Made by a program: the position numbers and the translations under genes
Source: Liolophura sinensis
Taxonomy: Eukaryota; Mollusca; Polyplacophora; Chitonida; Chitonidae
Assembly: GCF_032854445.1 (NCBI RefSeq)
Contig: NC_088295.1
Span: 48,225,385-48,289,384 of the forward strand
Direction: 5' to 3'
DNA: 64,000 nt
In this document: positions 57,601 to 64,000 of the stretch, piece by piece
Layout of the letters: each line of letters opens with the position of its first letter
Numbering within the stretch: position 1 is the stretch's first letter
Notes under the pieces: model-generated
Seen by the model: only the letters and a program-made list of their open reading frames with translations
Databases searched by the model: none
What the model was told of the DNA's origin: nothing

Positions 57601-60600
57601 CTTTTGTCTATTTAAATTTGTCAAATGCACTGCACATGTGTGATAATAAATATCTCAGCTTTGTCAACACCCAGGGAAAATAATTCATGTACAGTAAATA
57701 GATACTAGAAATTACGCCACAAAATGGCACAGCCAACTTACTGAGGACCCTACTCAGCAGACAATGATTAAGTCTAGCTATGCCTACATGTAAGCAACAA
57801 AAACGAAAACTGTATCACAACAGGTTCTTGTTTGTATCGCTCACTAACCAAAGGCTTATCCTAAATGTTTAACCTACCTGTAACCAGTGCTGAATGGTAA
57901 TAGCCACAGGCGATACACACCACCCGTTTGTCAAAGAGTAGCCATTTGGGTTTGGGGCACTCTGTCTCTGCACCCAGCCCCAGCTGGCCTTCACTGCCTG
58001 ACCCCCACACCAATACACGGCCCTCCGCTGTAACAGGCATTAGCAAATGGGGAGTTGAAACAGTCAGACAGAGTCACAAAATAATAAGCGTAAAATCAGT
58101 AGTAGCTGTGACCTCCTGCAAAACATTAATGCTATCTTACACAATCTTACACCAACGGATTGACTTCATACACCGCTACTTCTCACACCTGACAACACTG
58201 ATACGCTTACAGCAATAGTCATACACAGGGACCCAGAAGACATTCACCAATGCAGTCGCTGTGAGGTCAAGTCCAGCTCATGCTGGTTTCCCCGGTGCTC
58301 TGCCGGGTTTCCTCCCACCATAATGCTGGCCGCTGTGGTATAAGTGAAATATTCTTGAGTACGGCGTAAAACACCAATCAAATAAATCAAATAAATCATA
58401 CACAGGGTAAGTTCTGCAGTTTATCTCTGAAATAACACAAACTGAGACTGGTATTAGAAACTTTAGCTCGCGTTAGCATTCCAAGATGGCCAACAAACTG
58501 CACCAGTTATGACAGCACATGACAAGGTAACATTCATGCACAGAGCACTGCACACAGACTTACATCCACAATTCACTAGGTATTTAACATTATCCCTTCA
58601 GATATAGCACAATCTAGACCACAATTTTGAAATGCTAGTTTTAGTTCACCCTAGTCCAAATCAGCAATTAACATTGGTTTCAGTTCATCCAAACAATAGA
58701 ATATCTACAGTATAAAGTATCCTCACATATCATATCACCTTCTGAGATACTTTACATATGCCATTCTATTTTTTTTCTTTTGGGTATTCTTTTATCCTTT
58801 GCAAACCTGTTAGTGCCATTGAGTGGTCTGCCCCTGCTGCTAACATCTTGTACTTTGTAGGTTCTAGTGTGTCTATTCTTTTAGGGTCATTCGTTCCTGG
58901 CACATCATCCACTCCCAACTGGTGTTCACTGTTAGCCCCAAATGAGTAAAGCAACCCTGATTCTGCATATAAAGAAAAAGCACATCCATTAAATCAGTGA
59001 TTCTATATAAAGAGATTTGTACAAAACGATACACAGCACATCAGTCCGAACAATTCTAATCTATGGTCTTGGCATATCATCCACTCCCAACTGGTGTTCA
59101 CTGTTTTGCCCCAAATGAATAAAGCAACCCTTGTTCCGCATAGTTACGAAAAAGCACATTCATTAAATCAGTGATTGTATCCAAAACTGAAAACGATAAT
59201 ACACAGCACAAAAGTACTGTTCAGTTTTGAAAAATATGCTAGTGTTCAAAAGTAAACTAGGCTGCTGCTGAGTATCATCTGGCAATTTTATGTCGGCACT
59301 GCACAGCCAATGACCTCAGGGTACCGCACCATCAGGAACCTTGCACTACTACACAGTATTCCAGTATTCCAGTACAGCCACTTAGTGCCGTATAAGCAGC
59401 TTTTCTATACAGTGAGGCCATGAACTACACAGTAACGTGCACCAGTTAAACAGCAGCGCATGGTAACCGTGGACAAATGTGCAGCTAACAAAATCATTAT
59501 CAGAAGACAACATTTTAAGTCATGGTTTCTTGTGGGTTATATTGTTGAGTGTATCACTCTATACCACTCTGCCTGCAATGACCCATTAAGGAAGTTCGCT
59601 ACAATTAACTCAAAACTCTCAGATTATTTTTAAAATTTGTTATGATAAGAACAAATAATATGAAATTAAAAATAGTAGTCACAAAAATACTATTTTTTTT
59701 GTCTATACCTGAACACGTTATGTGTCCTCACATAACAAAAATATCAAAAAATAGGGGGCACAGAGTTACTTTTTGTCTCGCATGAGATCAAACCATAGCA
59801 GTTACATAGGATGTCTGTAGACGTATGGCATTATCTTAATGACACTTATAACATTATTTTAGTGACACTTGCCATTCAGCTTCTATATGCATGTTAATTT
59901 GATTATAAAAAGACAGAATCTCCTGCCTGCATGCAGATGAAAGTATCTTAAAATTGCTACCTTCCAATGAGACAAGACTCAATGCTCTGTCTGTAACACT
60001 ATAGTATATTAACACTTGGCTGAACGGCATGCTGGTCTATCATAATAAGTACCAAGATTACTAAGTACAGTGTGGTACAGTGAGTCTGAACTGAATTATG
60101 ATCCATCACTTTAACAAGAGGCAAACACTTTATTCTCTCAGTTATCACATTTCAGTTAATAGAAAGTTTTCCCTACCTGTAGCTACAATTGTATGTGTTC
60201 TCCCACACGCCGCTAATTTCACTTTTTCATGCTTGAGAGCTGTAAGAGAGTGATAAAACAAAATGTGAGATGTACACTCTGGTTAGTTATAATAACAAAT
60301 TGCATCAAATGTGCTTGATTTATCTTCTTATGCGGTTTCATAAAAAATGTCACAAAGAAACATGTAAGGATTTTATTTATCTAATACAAATGCAAATGAA
60401 AGTGTTAGGTGAAAAAATGTGACCAAGCACTGACCACTGACCCTCACTGGTGACAGACTCAGTTGCCACCAGATGACACAGTGTCACATCCCAATGTTCT
60501 GAGAGTCGTGTCAAGTTACAACACATGCCACCGACTCAACCGAAGTTGGGCAGCGGTGTCACTGGTCTTGTTCAGTGGCCAATGGAAGGACACATCGGTG

Positions 60601-61557
60601 GTCACAACCTCCCTCAAGTGGCCCAGAAGATAATCTAAACACATTCAGAACAAAATTCAGAACAAAATATACAATGTCTTACATTTAACACAGCTGGGTT
60701 TAGTAGCTGGTTTTGTGTGACCCAGTCCCAACTGGCCCCAATCATTGCTCCCAAATGTAAATATACGTCCACTTTCTGAAAAACCACAAAAAACAAAAGT
60801 TGCCAGATTAACCATGCCAGCTCAGCAGTGGGGCTGTTTCAGAATACTGCACTTCTGGAGAGATACACATGTGAATGTTCTTTTCTCTAAAAATCAATTT
60901 AACTTTTTATGACAGCTGCTAATGGGAGAAGAAAACTGGGCAGAGCCTGAAGAAAACTACATGTACATGTGCCTCTATTTATCAGGCACGTGACAAAGTC
61001 CCTGATATGCATGTAGCTAGACTGAAATATGTAACAGCATTGGTCAGGGGCTTGGACTTCAACGGTTTCAATTCTTAACCTTTATAACTGTACAGGATTA
61101 TCACAAACCATATATAAGGAGACATGGTCAAACTATTACAGGGATCTTTATAGTCATGCAACAAGTGTCACATCTTCACAACATTTGTACGCATAAAACC
61201 TATACACTGAATTATCTTCTTTTTTTCTTTTTTTTGGCATGTGATTTTGAAGACATGTTTTCCAATCTGGCATATGTTCACAACAGAATTAAATGTACTT
61301 ATGAAAATGTTTCAATAATTATAAATTTATCCGCTTGAGCACAAAAAAAAAAAAACATTTGTGCGGAACAGAAATGTCAGGAAGGTTGACGAATGGTATT
61401 GTGAACATTAACACGTCTAATATGTACTTACCTGCCACAAGGGCTGTGTGTTCGTCGCCACAGGCTGTGAGAAAAACTTTATCATTTCGCACCCAGAATT
61501 TGTTTGGGACATTTTCGGCAAACTTACTCTTCCCAAATGTAAATACTGCCCCAGTTT
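45618..61557 (-). CDS. RPGR: RPGR: RCC1-like ciliary GTPase regulator (18 exons; first coding exon not found)
   Basis: Eighteen exons join in phase into 828 residues (human constitutive isoform 815). RPGR acts at the ciliary transition zone, controlling protein entry into cilia through small GTPases and the prenyl-binding protein PDE6D. Visible, numbering from the first visible residue: RCC1-like seven-bladed propeller (about 2-355), starting [15 protein letters not shown] and CGDEHTALV, with repeated GQLGLG and CG-xHT-AL-TG strings; [20 protein letters not shown] and [14 protein letters not shown], as in vertebrate RPGR; linker 356-535 with SARDRRRQ and [20 protein letters not shown]; Lys/Asp/Glu-rich tail 536-821; and C-terminal CTIL. 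That box predicts geranylgeranylation. Exon 1 (a dozen residues in vertebrates) was sought in 61558-64000 without success. RCC1 itself or HERC proteins are excluded by the linker and CTIL. Confidence 0.96.
45883..46197 (-). CDS. RPGR: RPGR exon: longest charged-tail exon (105 codons)
   Basis: Acceptor TGATTCAG|GA, donor AAGAAG|GTGATC. Almost wholly Lys/Asp/Glu with KDKKDKD-type periodicity, ending in EEEKKPVKK. If the donor is not used the frame runs on for 12 residues to a stop at 45847-45849, which would give an isoform without a prenylation box. Confidence 0.92.
46656..46741 (-). CDS. RPGR: RPGR exon: charged tail
   Basis: Acceptor AACTTTTCAG|CC, donor GAAGAT|GTAAGA. 28 codons plus a split Ala: [20 protein letters not shown] then KEEEEDEED. 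Confidence 0.9.
46791..46918 (-). mobile_element. SINE family 1 fragment in RPGR intron
   Basis: gaggtggctggcagactttc, ccggaggtgaagccagcatg, agctgggcttgaactcacag, ttggtgagagtc and gctaaccactcagccac: the head half of a minus-oriented copy. Confidence 0.85.
47034..47273 (-). CDS. RPGR: RPGR exon: charged tail
   Basis: Acceptor GTTCTCAG|AC, donor TAAAG|GTATTG. It encodes [20 protein letters not shown], an acidic run, a KKDKKE-type basic run and a second acidic run. GGIFGRKK is the only non-charged island. Confidence 0.92.
48318..48534 (-). CDS. RPGR: RPGR exon: start of Lys/Asp/Glu-rich tail
   Basis: Acceptor CTTGTGATAG|GA, donor AAAAG|GTACGA. It encodes [20 protein letters not shown], then alternating Lys/Asp/Glu runs including a poly-Glu tract, ending in lysines. 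Confidence 0.9.
49177..49245 (+). mobile_element. SINE family 1 tail fragment
   Basis: actggccctcatgatataag then tgcaaaattcttgagtacac; 3' end only. Confidence 0.65.
49271..49342 (-). CDS. RPGR: RPGR exon: 72-bp linker exon
   Basis: Acceptor TGTTTGCAG|AG, donor GATAAG|GTGAAG. 24 codons: [20 protein letters not shown] and SSDK. Confidence 0.86.
49687..49709. repeat. Poly(A) tract in RPGR intron
   Basis: A run of about 23 A residues with no retroelement body attached on its 5' side. Confidence 0.9.
50528..50605 (-). CDS. RPGR: RPGR exon: basic linker
   Basis: Acceptor CTTCTTCAG|AA, donor CAGAAG|GTCAGA. 26 codons: [20 protein letters not shown] and RRLDQK. Confidence 0.86.
50757..51010 (-). 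mobile_element. SINE family 1, nearly complete copy in RPGR intron
   Basis: tatttatttgatttatttga, ttggtgttttacgccgtact, cagcattatggtgggagaaa, gggcagagcccaggggaaac, gcaggttgctggcatgccta, cttgaactcacagcaactgc and a decayed head ending cggccatgga. Confidence 0.92.
51245..51321 (-). CDS. RPGR: RPGR exon: acidic linker
   Basis: Acceptor TCCTTCAG|GT, donor ATTCAG|GTTAGA. It encodes [20 protein letters not shown] and NDSIQ. Both borders fit the neighbours' phases. Confidence 0.88.
51925..52084 (-). CDS. RPGR: RPGR exon: Ser/Pro-rich linker
   Basis: Acceptor TTTTTCAG|AG, donor AAAG|GTTAGC. It encodes [40 protein letters not shown] and [21 protein letters not shown] resembles human SPDSFSMRRTLPPIEG. 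Confidence 0.92.
52750..52941 (-). CDS. RPGR: RPGR exon: propeller closure and linker
   Basis: Acceptor TCGTCAG|GT, donor CAGATT|GTAAAT. It encodes [20 protein letters not shown], an acidic DEDDEEEEE run, then [23 protein letters not shown] is also present in vertebrate RPGR. The donor is weaker than most, but the phase fits and reading-through adds only a few codons before divergence. Confidence 0.92.
53090..53240 (-). mobile_element. SINE family 1 with internal deletion
   Basis: tttattcatttacttgattg, gtgttttatgctgtactcaa, then a jump to gctggcagaccttcccacat, aggaagctagcataagctgt, acttgaactcac and accactgggccacagaggcc. Confidence 0.9.
54146..54270 (-). CDS. RPGR: RPGR exon: last blade (FGDGRHGKL)
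   Basis: Acceptor CATTTTCAG|AG, donor GAAAAG|GTATGT. It encodes [40 protein letters not shown] and K. Confidence 0.96.
54819..54888 (+). mobile_element. SINE family 2 tail with CACT microsatellite
   Basis: cgtcctatgactgaaaaatt, gttaagtacgacattaaacc, then actcactcactcactc. This end matches the tcatatga tail of family 2 and the minus-strand fragment at 15768-15803. Confidence 0.7.
54934..55600. repeat. 95-bp tandem array in RPGR intron, about 7 copies
   Basis: Unit: actccacattggtggaggaa, accagagtgcccaatgtaaa, ccaccaaccttacaagttac, tgacatgctttctgacgtgt, gatatacagataagc. Copies start near 55012, 55107, 55201, 55297, 55391, 55486 and 55581. Variants (ggaaacc/ggacacc; gatatg/gacatg/gatatt) repeat every three units, giving a ~285-bp higher order. 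The first unit is preceded by ttcacttatacaacggtgat, a SINE-1-like sequence. Confidence 0.95.
55734..55889 (-). CDS. RPGR: RPGR exon: RCC1 repeat ([10 protein letters not shown])
   Basis: Acceptor TACCCTCAG|AA, donor ACAG|GTAATG. It encodes [40 protein letters not shown] and [11 protein letters not shown], as in human [11 protein letters not shown]. Confidence 0.96.
56143..56290. repeat. Dispersed TIR-type repeat, reverse orientation
   Basis: The reverse complement reads acattggttgagttgac, aagtttcaggacttcacgaa, aagtataattttatcagtat, acacagagtaatg, aacaccttgcaaacatgtga and aaaggttgaagaattacagt: a close match to 30685-30828. Confidence 0.85.
56845..56972. repeat. Short palindromic element
   Basis: gggacctgttccatgaaaca and accatagccaatgctgaatg, then atgtgttaccatggaagtta and agaacagctccc: inverted ends reminiscent of the 43480-43610 element (gttycatgaa). 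Confidence 0.5.
57032..57187 (-). CDS. RPGR: RPGR exon: RCC1 repeat
   Basis: Acceptor GCATTGCAG|AA, donor ACAG|GTAAGT. It encodes [40 protein letters not shown] and [11 protein letters not shown]. Confidence 0.96.
57878..58027 (-). CDS. RPGR: RPGR exon: RCC1 repeat ([11 protein letters not shown])
   Basis: Acceptor TGTTACAG|CG, donor ACAG|GTAGGT. It encodes [20 protein letters not shown], then the [21 protein letters not shown] and HSALVT region, matching human SCGYYHSAFVT. Confidence 0.96.
58219..58407 (+). mobile_element. SINE family 1, 5'-truncated insertion with target-site duplication
   Basis: The body starts at acccagaagacattcaccaa and ends caaataaatcaaataaa. It is flanked by the exact 12-bp repeat tcatacacaggg at 58219-58230 and 58396-58407. 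The tRNA-like head is absent. Confidence 0.95.
58807..58962 (-). CDS. RPGR: RPGR exon: RCC1 repeat (partly duplicated upstream)
   Basis: Acceptor TATATGCAG|AA, donor ACAG|GTTTGC. It encodes [40 protein letters not shown] and [12 protein letters not shown] dead copy of its 5' part lies at 59068-59210. Confidence 0.94.
59068..59210 (-). pseudogene. Dead partial duplicate of an RPGR propeller exon
   Basis: Copies 58896-59040 (5' half of the exon, acceptor and intron flank): both read cactcccaactggtgttcac, caaatga and aaagcacat, then cattaaatcagtgattgta (original: ccattaaatcagtgattcta), ending acacagcaca. In the copy gttagcccc became gttttgcccc (one-base insertion) and the acceptor AG became GG (tatgcag to tatgcgg), so it cannot be spliced in or read. 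Confidence 0.9.
60177..60239 (-). CDS. RPGR: RPGR exon: 63-bp propeller exon
   Basis: Acceptor TCTTACAG|CT, donor ACAG|GTAGGG. It encodes [20 protein letters not shown], matching human [16 protein letters not shown]. Confidence 0.95.
60683..60775 (-). CDS. RPGR: RPGR exon: RCC1 repeat
   Basis: Acceptor TTTTTCAG|AA, donor AAAT|GTAAGA. It encodes [20 protein letters not shown] and [10 protein letters not shown]. Confidence 0.95.
60900..60957 (-). mobile_element. SINE family 1 fragment
   Basis: ctttttatgacagctgctaa, tgggagaagaaaactgggca and gagcctgaagaaaacta: inner part of a minus-oriented SINE. Confidence 0.6.
61432..61557 (-). CDS. RPGR: RPGR exon: propeller start (FGKSKFAEN)
   Basis: Acceptor TGTCCAG|AA, donor GCAG|GTAAGT. 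It encodes [40 protein letters not shown] and A. GKSKFAEN and CGDEH are RPGR hallmarks. Confidence 0.97.
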
Positions 61558-61662
61558 CTGGACACAAGAACAAAAAAAAAAATAAATACATGGATTACAA
61601 ATATAAACTATGAACTGGTTTCCGCATACATTTATACTCATGACCTCTTTAAATATTTCATG

Positions 61663-61692
61663 AGGCCTCCATGGCCAAGGAGGTTAGCATGC
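61663..61692 (+). mobile_element. SINE family 1 head fragment
   Basis: gaggcctccatggccaagga then ggttagcatgc: only the tRNA-like 5' end. Confidence 0.5.
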
Positions 61693-62737
61693 ATTTAACA
61701 ATGTTTTGCCGAGTTTTTTTGCCATTTTCCTCATTCTTTCTCGCTGGTTCTATCAATTCCGATTTGAAAGTATGTTTTGTTTGGGGCTGTTCTTCTAATC
61801 TTATTTTTAAGAAGATTATTTTAAGTCACAAATATTTGATTTCTTGTCAACCACACCCATGTCTCTGCTTTTTGGGGATCACAAATAGAAAGGTCAAGAT
61901 ACCCCTGGTTTATATATATATTGCTTTATTTTCTGAGGGTGACAAATGATAAACATTTACTCTGTCAGTTATAAAAACTGTTCTTCCCAGAGGCCCTCTG
62001 ACAGGGTGACAAAACAAACACGACATTTACAAGTAAATATTAACAGTGACCAGACAAATAGTTTACACACATAACAGTATCAAAATTACGCATAGATTCA
62101 GTAATTATGCTATACAAAGCAAAACAAAAGGAACACAATCAGCAACGGAGAGATTAAAATCAAGATATTAACTGTGTATATATTTAAAATGGGTGTTCAA
62201 GCATTATACAAAAACGACTCGGAGATAATACATCTTAATCTACAATTATCTCATGTAAAGTGTTATCAGGTACACCACACTCTCTGATAGGCTAATGCAT
62301 CACATTATGTTGAGTAATTTCAAGTACGAAACGCTGAAGTGTCATCTCAGTCAAACTCTTAACTTATCTCACCAGAGATATTTCCCTGAATCTTCCACTG
62401 TATACACTATATTTAGCCTTCTGCAAACTAATAAGCTCTAGGCTTATCTTGAGATAAAAGATACTGCTTCACAATATTGTGCTACATTCATCCTCAATGA
62501 AAAATGTCTGTCAAATACTTATTATCGCACCCGATGTACTAGATACAATAGTGTAACTCTCTTTTTCACATGTATGCATGCTGATGGACGGAGAGAAAGC
62601 TGTAGACATTGGACGCACCCAGTCAGCTATAAAGCTAGGCTAAATGGTGATATGGTGGGTTTCAGCTTCAAGAAGAGGGTATCTTATGTGGGTTAGTAAT
62701 ATAAGCAATACATGTATATGGAAGCTGCATAGTCACA

Positions 62738-62998
62738 ATTTAGGGGCCTCCGTGGCTCAGTTGGTTAGCACTCTAGCGCAGCGTAATGACCCAGGAGTCT
62801 CTCACCAATGCTGTCGCTGTGAGTTCAAGTCCAGCTCATTCTGGCTTCCTCTTCGGCCGTACGTGTCAGCAACCTGCAGATGGTGGTAGGTTTCCCCGGG
62901 GCTCTGTCAGGTTTCCTCCCACCATAATGCTGTCCGCCGTCGTATAAGTGAAATATTCTTGAGTACAGTGTAAAACACCAATCAAATAAATAAATAAA
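62738..62998 (+). mobile_element. SINE family 1, nearly complete insertion
   Basis: ggggcctccgtggctcagtt, ggttagcactctagcgcagc, complete body with a small deletion after cggccgtacgtg, tail aaataaataaataaa. The short direct repeat atagtcaca occurs at 62729-62737 and 62999-63007, consistent with a target-site duplication. Confidence 0.93.
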
Positions 62999-64000
62999 AT
63001 AGTCACAGCTTTGAGTCACCAATCACTTAGCAGAATCACCAAACGCAGATTTCACCCCTGGTTAACAGAAATAAAAGACTTGACTCTTAGGTTGTTTACA
63101 AACAATATGGAGACACCATAATTTCAAATTCAGCTGACGCTCCTGATAGCTTCGTGCGTGTGTATTAATAAATTGTACAATATCTTTTGAATTAGCATCC
63201 GTAAGTCTGACTGTTTATATAACTCTACAAAATTAAAACACATGCTCGGAGTTCTGAGTCAAGTTCCTAACATTTTTTGAATGTGCAGGCTTGTCTGGTT
63301 TGGGTTATGCTTTCTACCTGTTTCAGCTTTAAACTTACCCAGAAACTCTGGTAATAACAGCTGGCCCTACCCCTTACAATGCATGCATGTAAGGAGTACG
63401 ACAGCCAACGATCAAATGATTTGACTTATCAGGTATATGATAACAGTAGATTTCAAAATGAAGCCAGGCAATGTTCTTTTAGCCACAGAGACAAATACTA
63501 GTGCTACCTAAGGTAACTTTATTACATTCATGATTTGCTGCTGCAATATGGTTTATTGGGGTTAAGTTGACAAAATGTGTCTTGTCAAGCTGGAGGTGAT
63601 TAATAGAAAACTGTGCATGCATGCATCTAGGCAGTGTCTTGGTAGGCGATCAGGATCTGGATGAAGATTTGTATTTCATCAGCTTGAAACAGCGGCGCTT
63701 CACCATGATGGAAGAAAAGGCTGACTAGGATTGATACTTTATATATCTGACTTTACCACAGTACCAAATTTATGGTGTTTTGGGCGATATTGTAAAGCAC
63801 TACATAAGTGATATAGGCCTTGACTAAAATTTTACCACCAAAAATGAAAAATAAAGCTTTCAGATAAGAAACTCTAATCTAATATGAATGTGTCTAACCT
63901 TCAAATATGATAGTTTAAATGATCTGTATCACATAAAACTTTAGAAATCGGCAAACATCAAAATTTTACAGTTTATCTATCCACACTCCTTGTTACAAAC

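Larger units (their letters stand above)
61558..64000. other. Upstream part of RPGR (intron 1 or promoter side)
   Basis: No minus-strand ATG followed in phase by a G|GT donor was found, so the first coding exon is probably beyond base 64000 or very short. It contains a SINE head fragment (61663-61692) and one intact SINE (62738-62998). I see nothing specific in 61700-62700 or 63010-64000. Confidence 0.6.

Noticed and set aside
61558-64000. RPGR first coding exon
   Set aside because: Checked donors preceded by C on the plus strand (for example near 63311, 63337, 62350, 61861). None has an upstream in-frame ATG ending in the required phase.

Overview
This is 64 kb of an animal nuclear genome: intron-rich, AT-rich, full of short dispersed repeats, with GT-AG splicing and no bacterial-type gene packing. 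A tRNA-derived SINE family with an (AATAA)n-type tail, a second SINE family and several short terminal-inverted-repeat elements recur throughout. Together with the many ACATGT/TACATG words, they resemble what I know of molluscs, most likely a bivalve or gastropod. That assignment is an inference from repeat style, not proof. Three protein-coding genes can be rebuilt exon by exon, with every exon-exon phase agreeing.

Region 1 (1-26019, minus strand): the first three coding exons of a ZDHHC14/ZDHHC18-type protein S-palmitoyltransferase (25796-26019, 17491-17651, 4516-4674). They cover both N-terminal membrane segments, the DPG motif and the first half of the cysteine-rich domain. The exon with the catalytic DHHC lies beyond base 1. 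The introns hold SINEs, inverted-repeat elements, a 590-bp-period array of tRNA-like units and a ~590 bp fold-back next to exon 1.

Region 2 (26020-26286): 267 bp between two divergent start codons, with NRF1-like, YY1-like and nuclear-receptor-like sites; a probable bidirectional promoter.

Region 3 (26287-35751, plus strand): the complete TMEM242 gene (four coding exons, 157 residues), a mitochondrial inner-membrane assembly factor. Its last intron carries about 33 copies of a 66-bp minisatellite, and two further minisatellites lie just downstream of its stop codon. From memory, human TMEM242 and ZDHHC14 are also head-to-head neighbours at 6q25.3, so the pair looks like deeply conserved microsynteny.

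Region 4 (35752-45617): intergenic, with minisatellites, SINEs, one unexplained 107-codon open frame and a small palindromic element.

Region 5 (45618-61557, minus strand): the RPGR gene (retinitis pigmentosa GTPase regulator, a ciliary RCC1-family protein), 18 coding exons and 828 visible residues. It has the full RCC1-like propeller, a linker, a long Lys/Asp/Glu-rich tail and a tiny last exon ending in the prenylation box CTIL, the same four residues that end the vertebrate constitutive isoform. Only the short first coding exon was not found. A dead partial copy of one propeller exon and a 95-bp tandem array sit in its introns. 61558-64000 is upstream sequence with one intact SINE.
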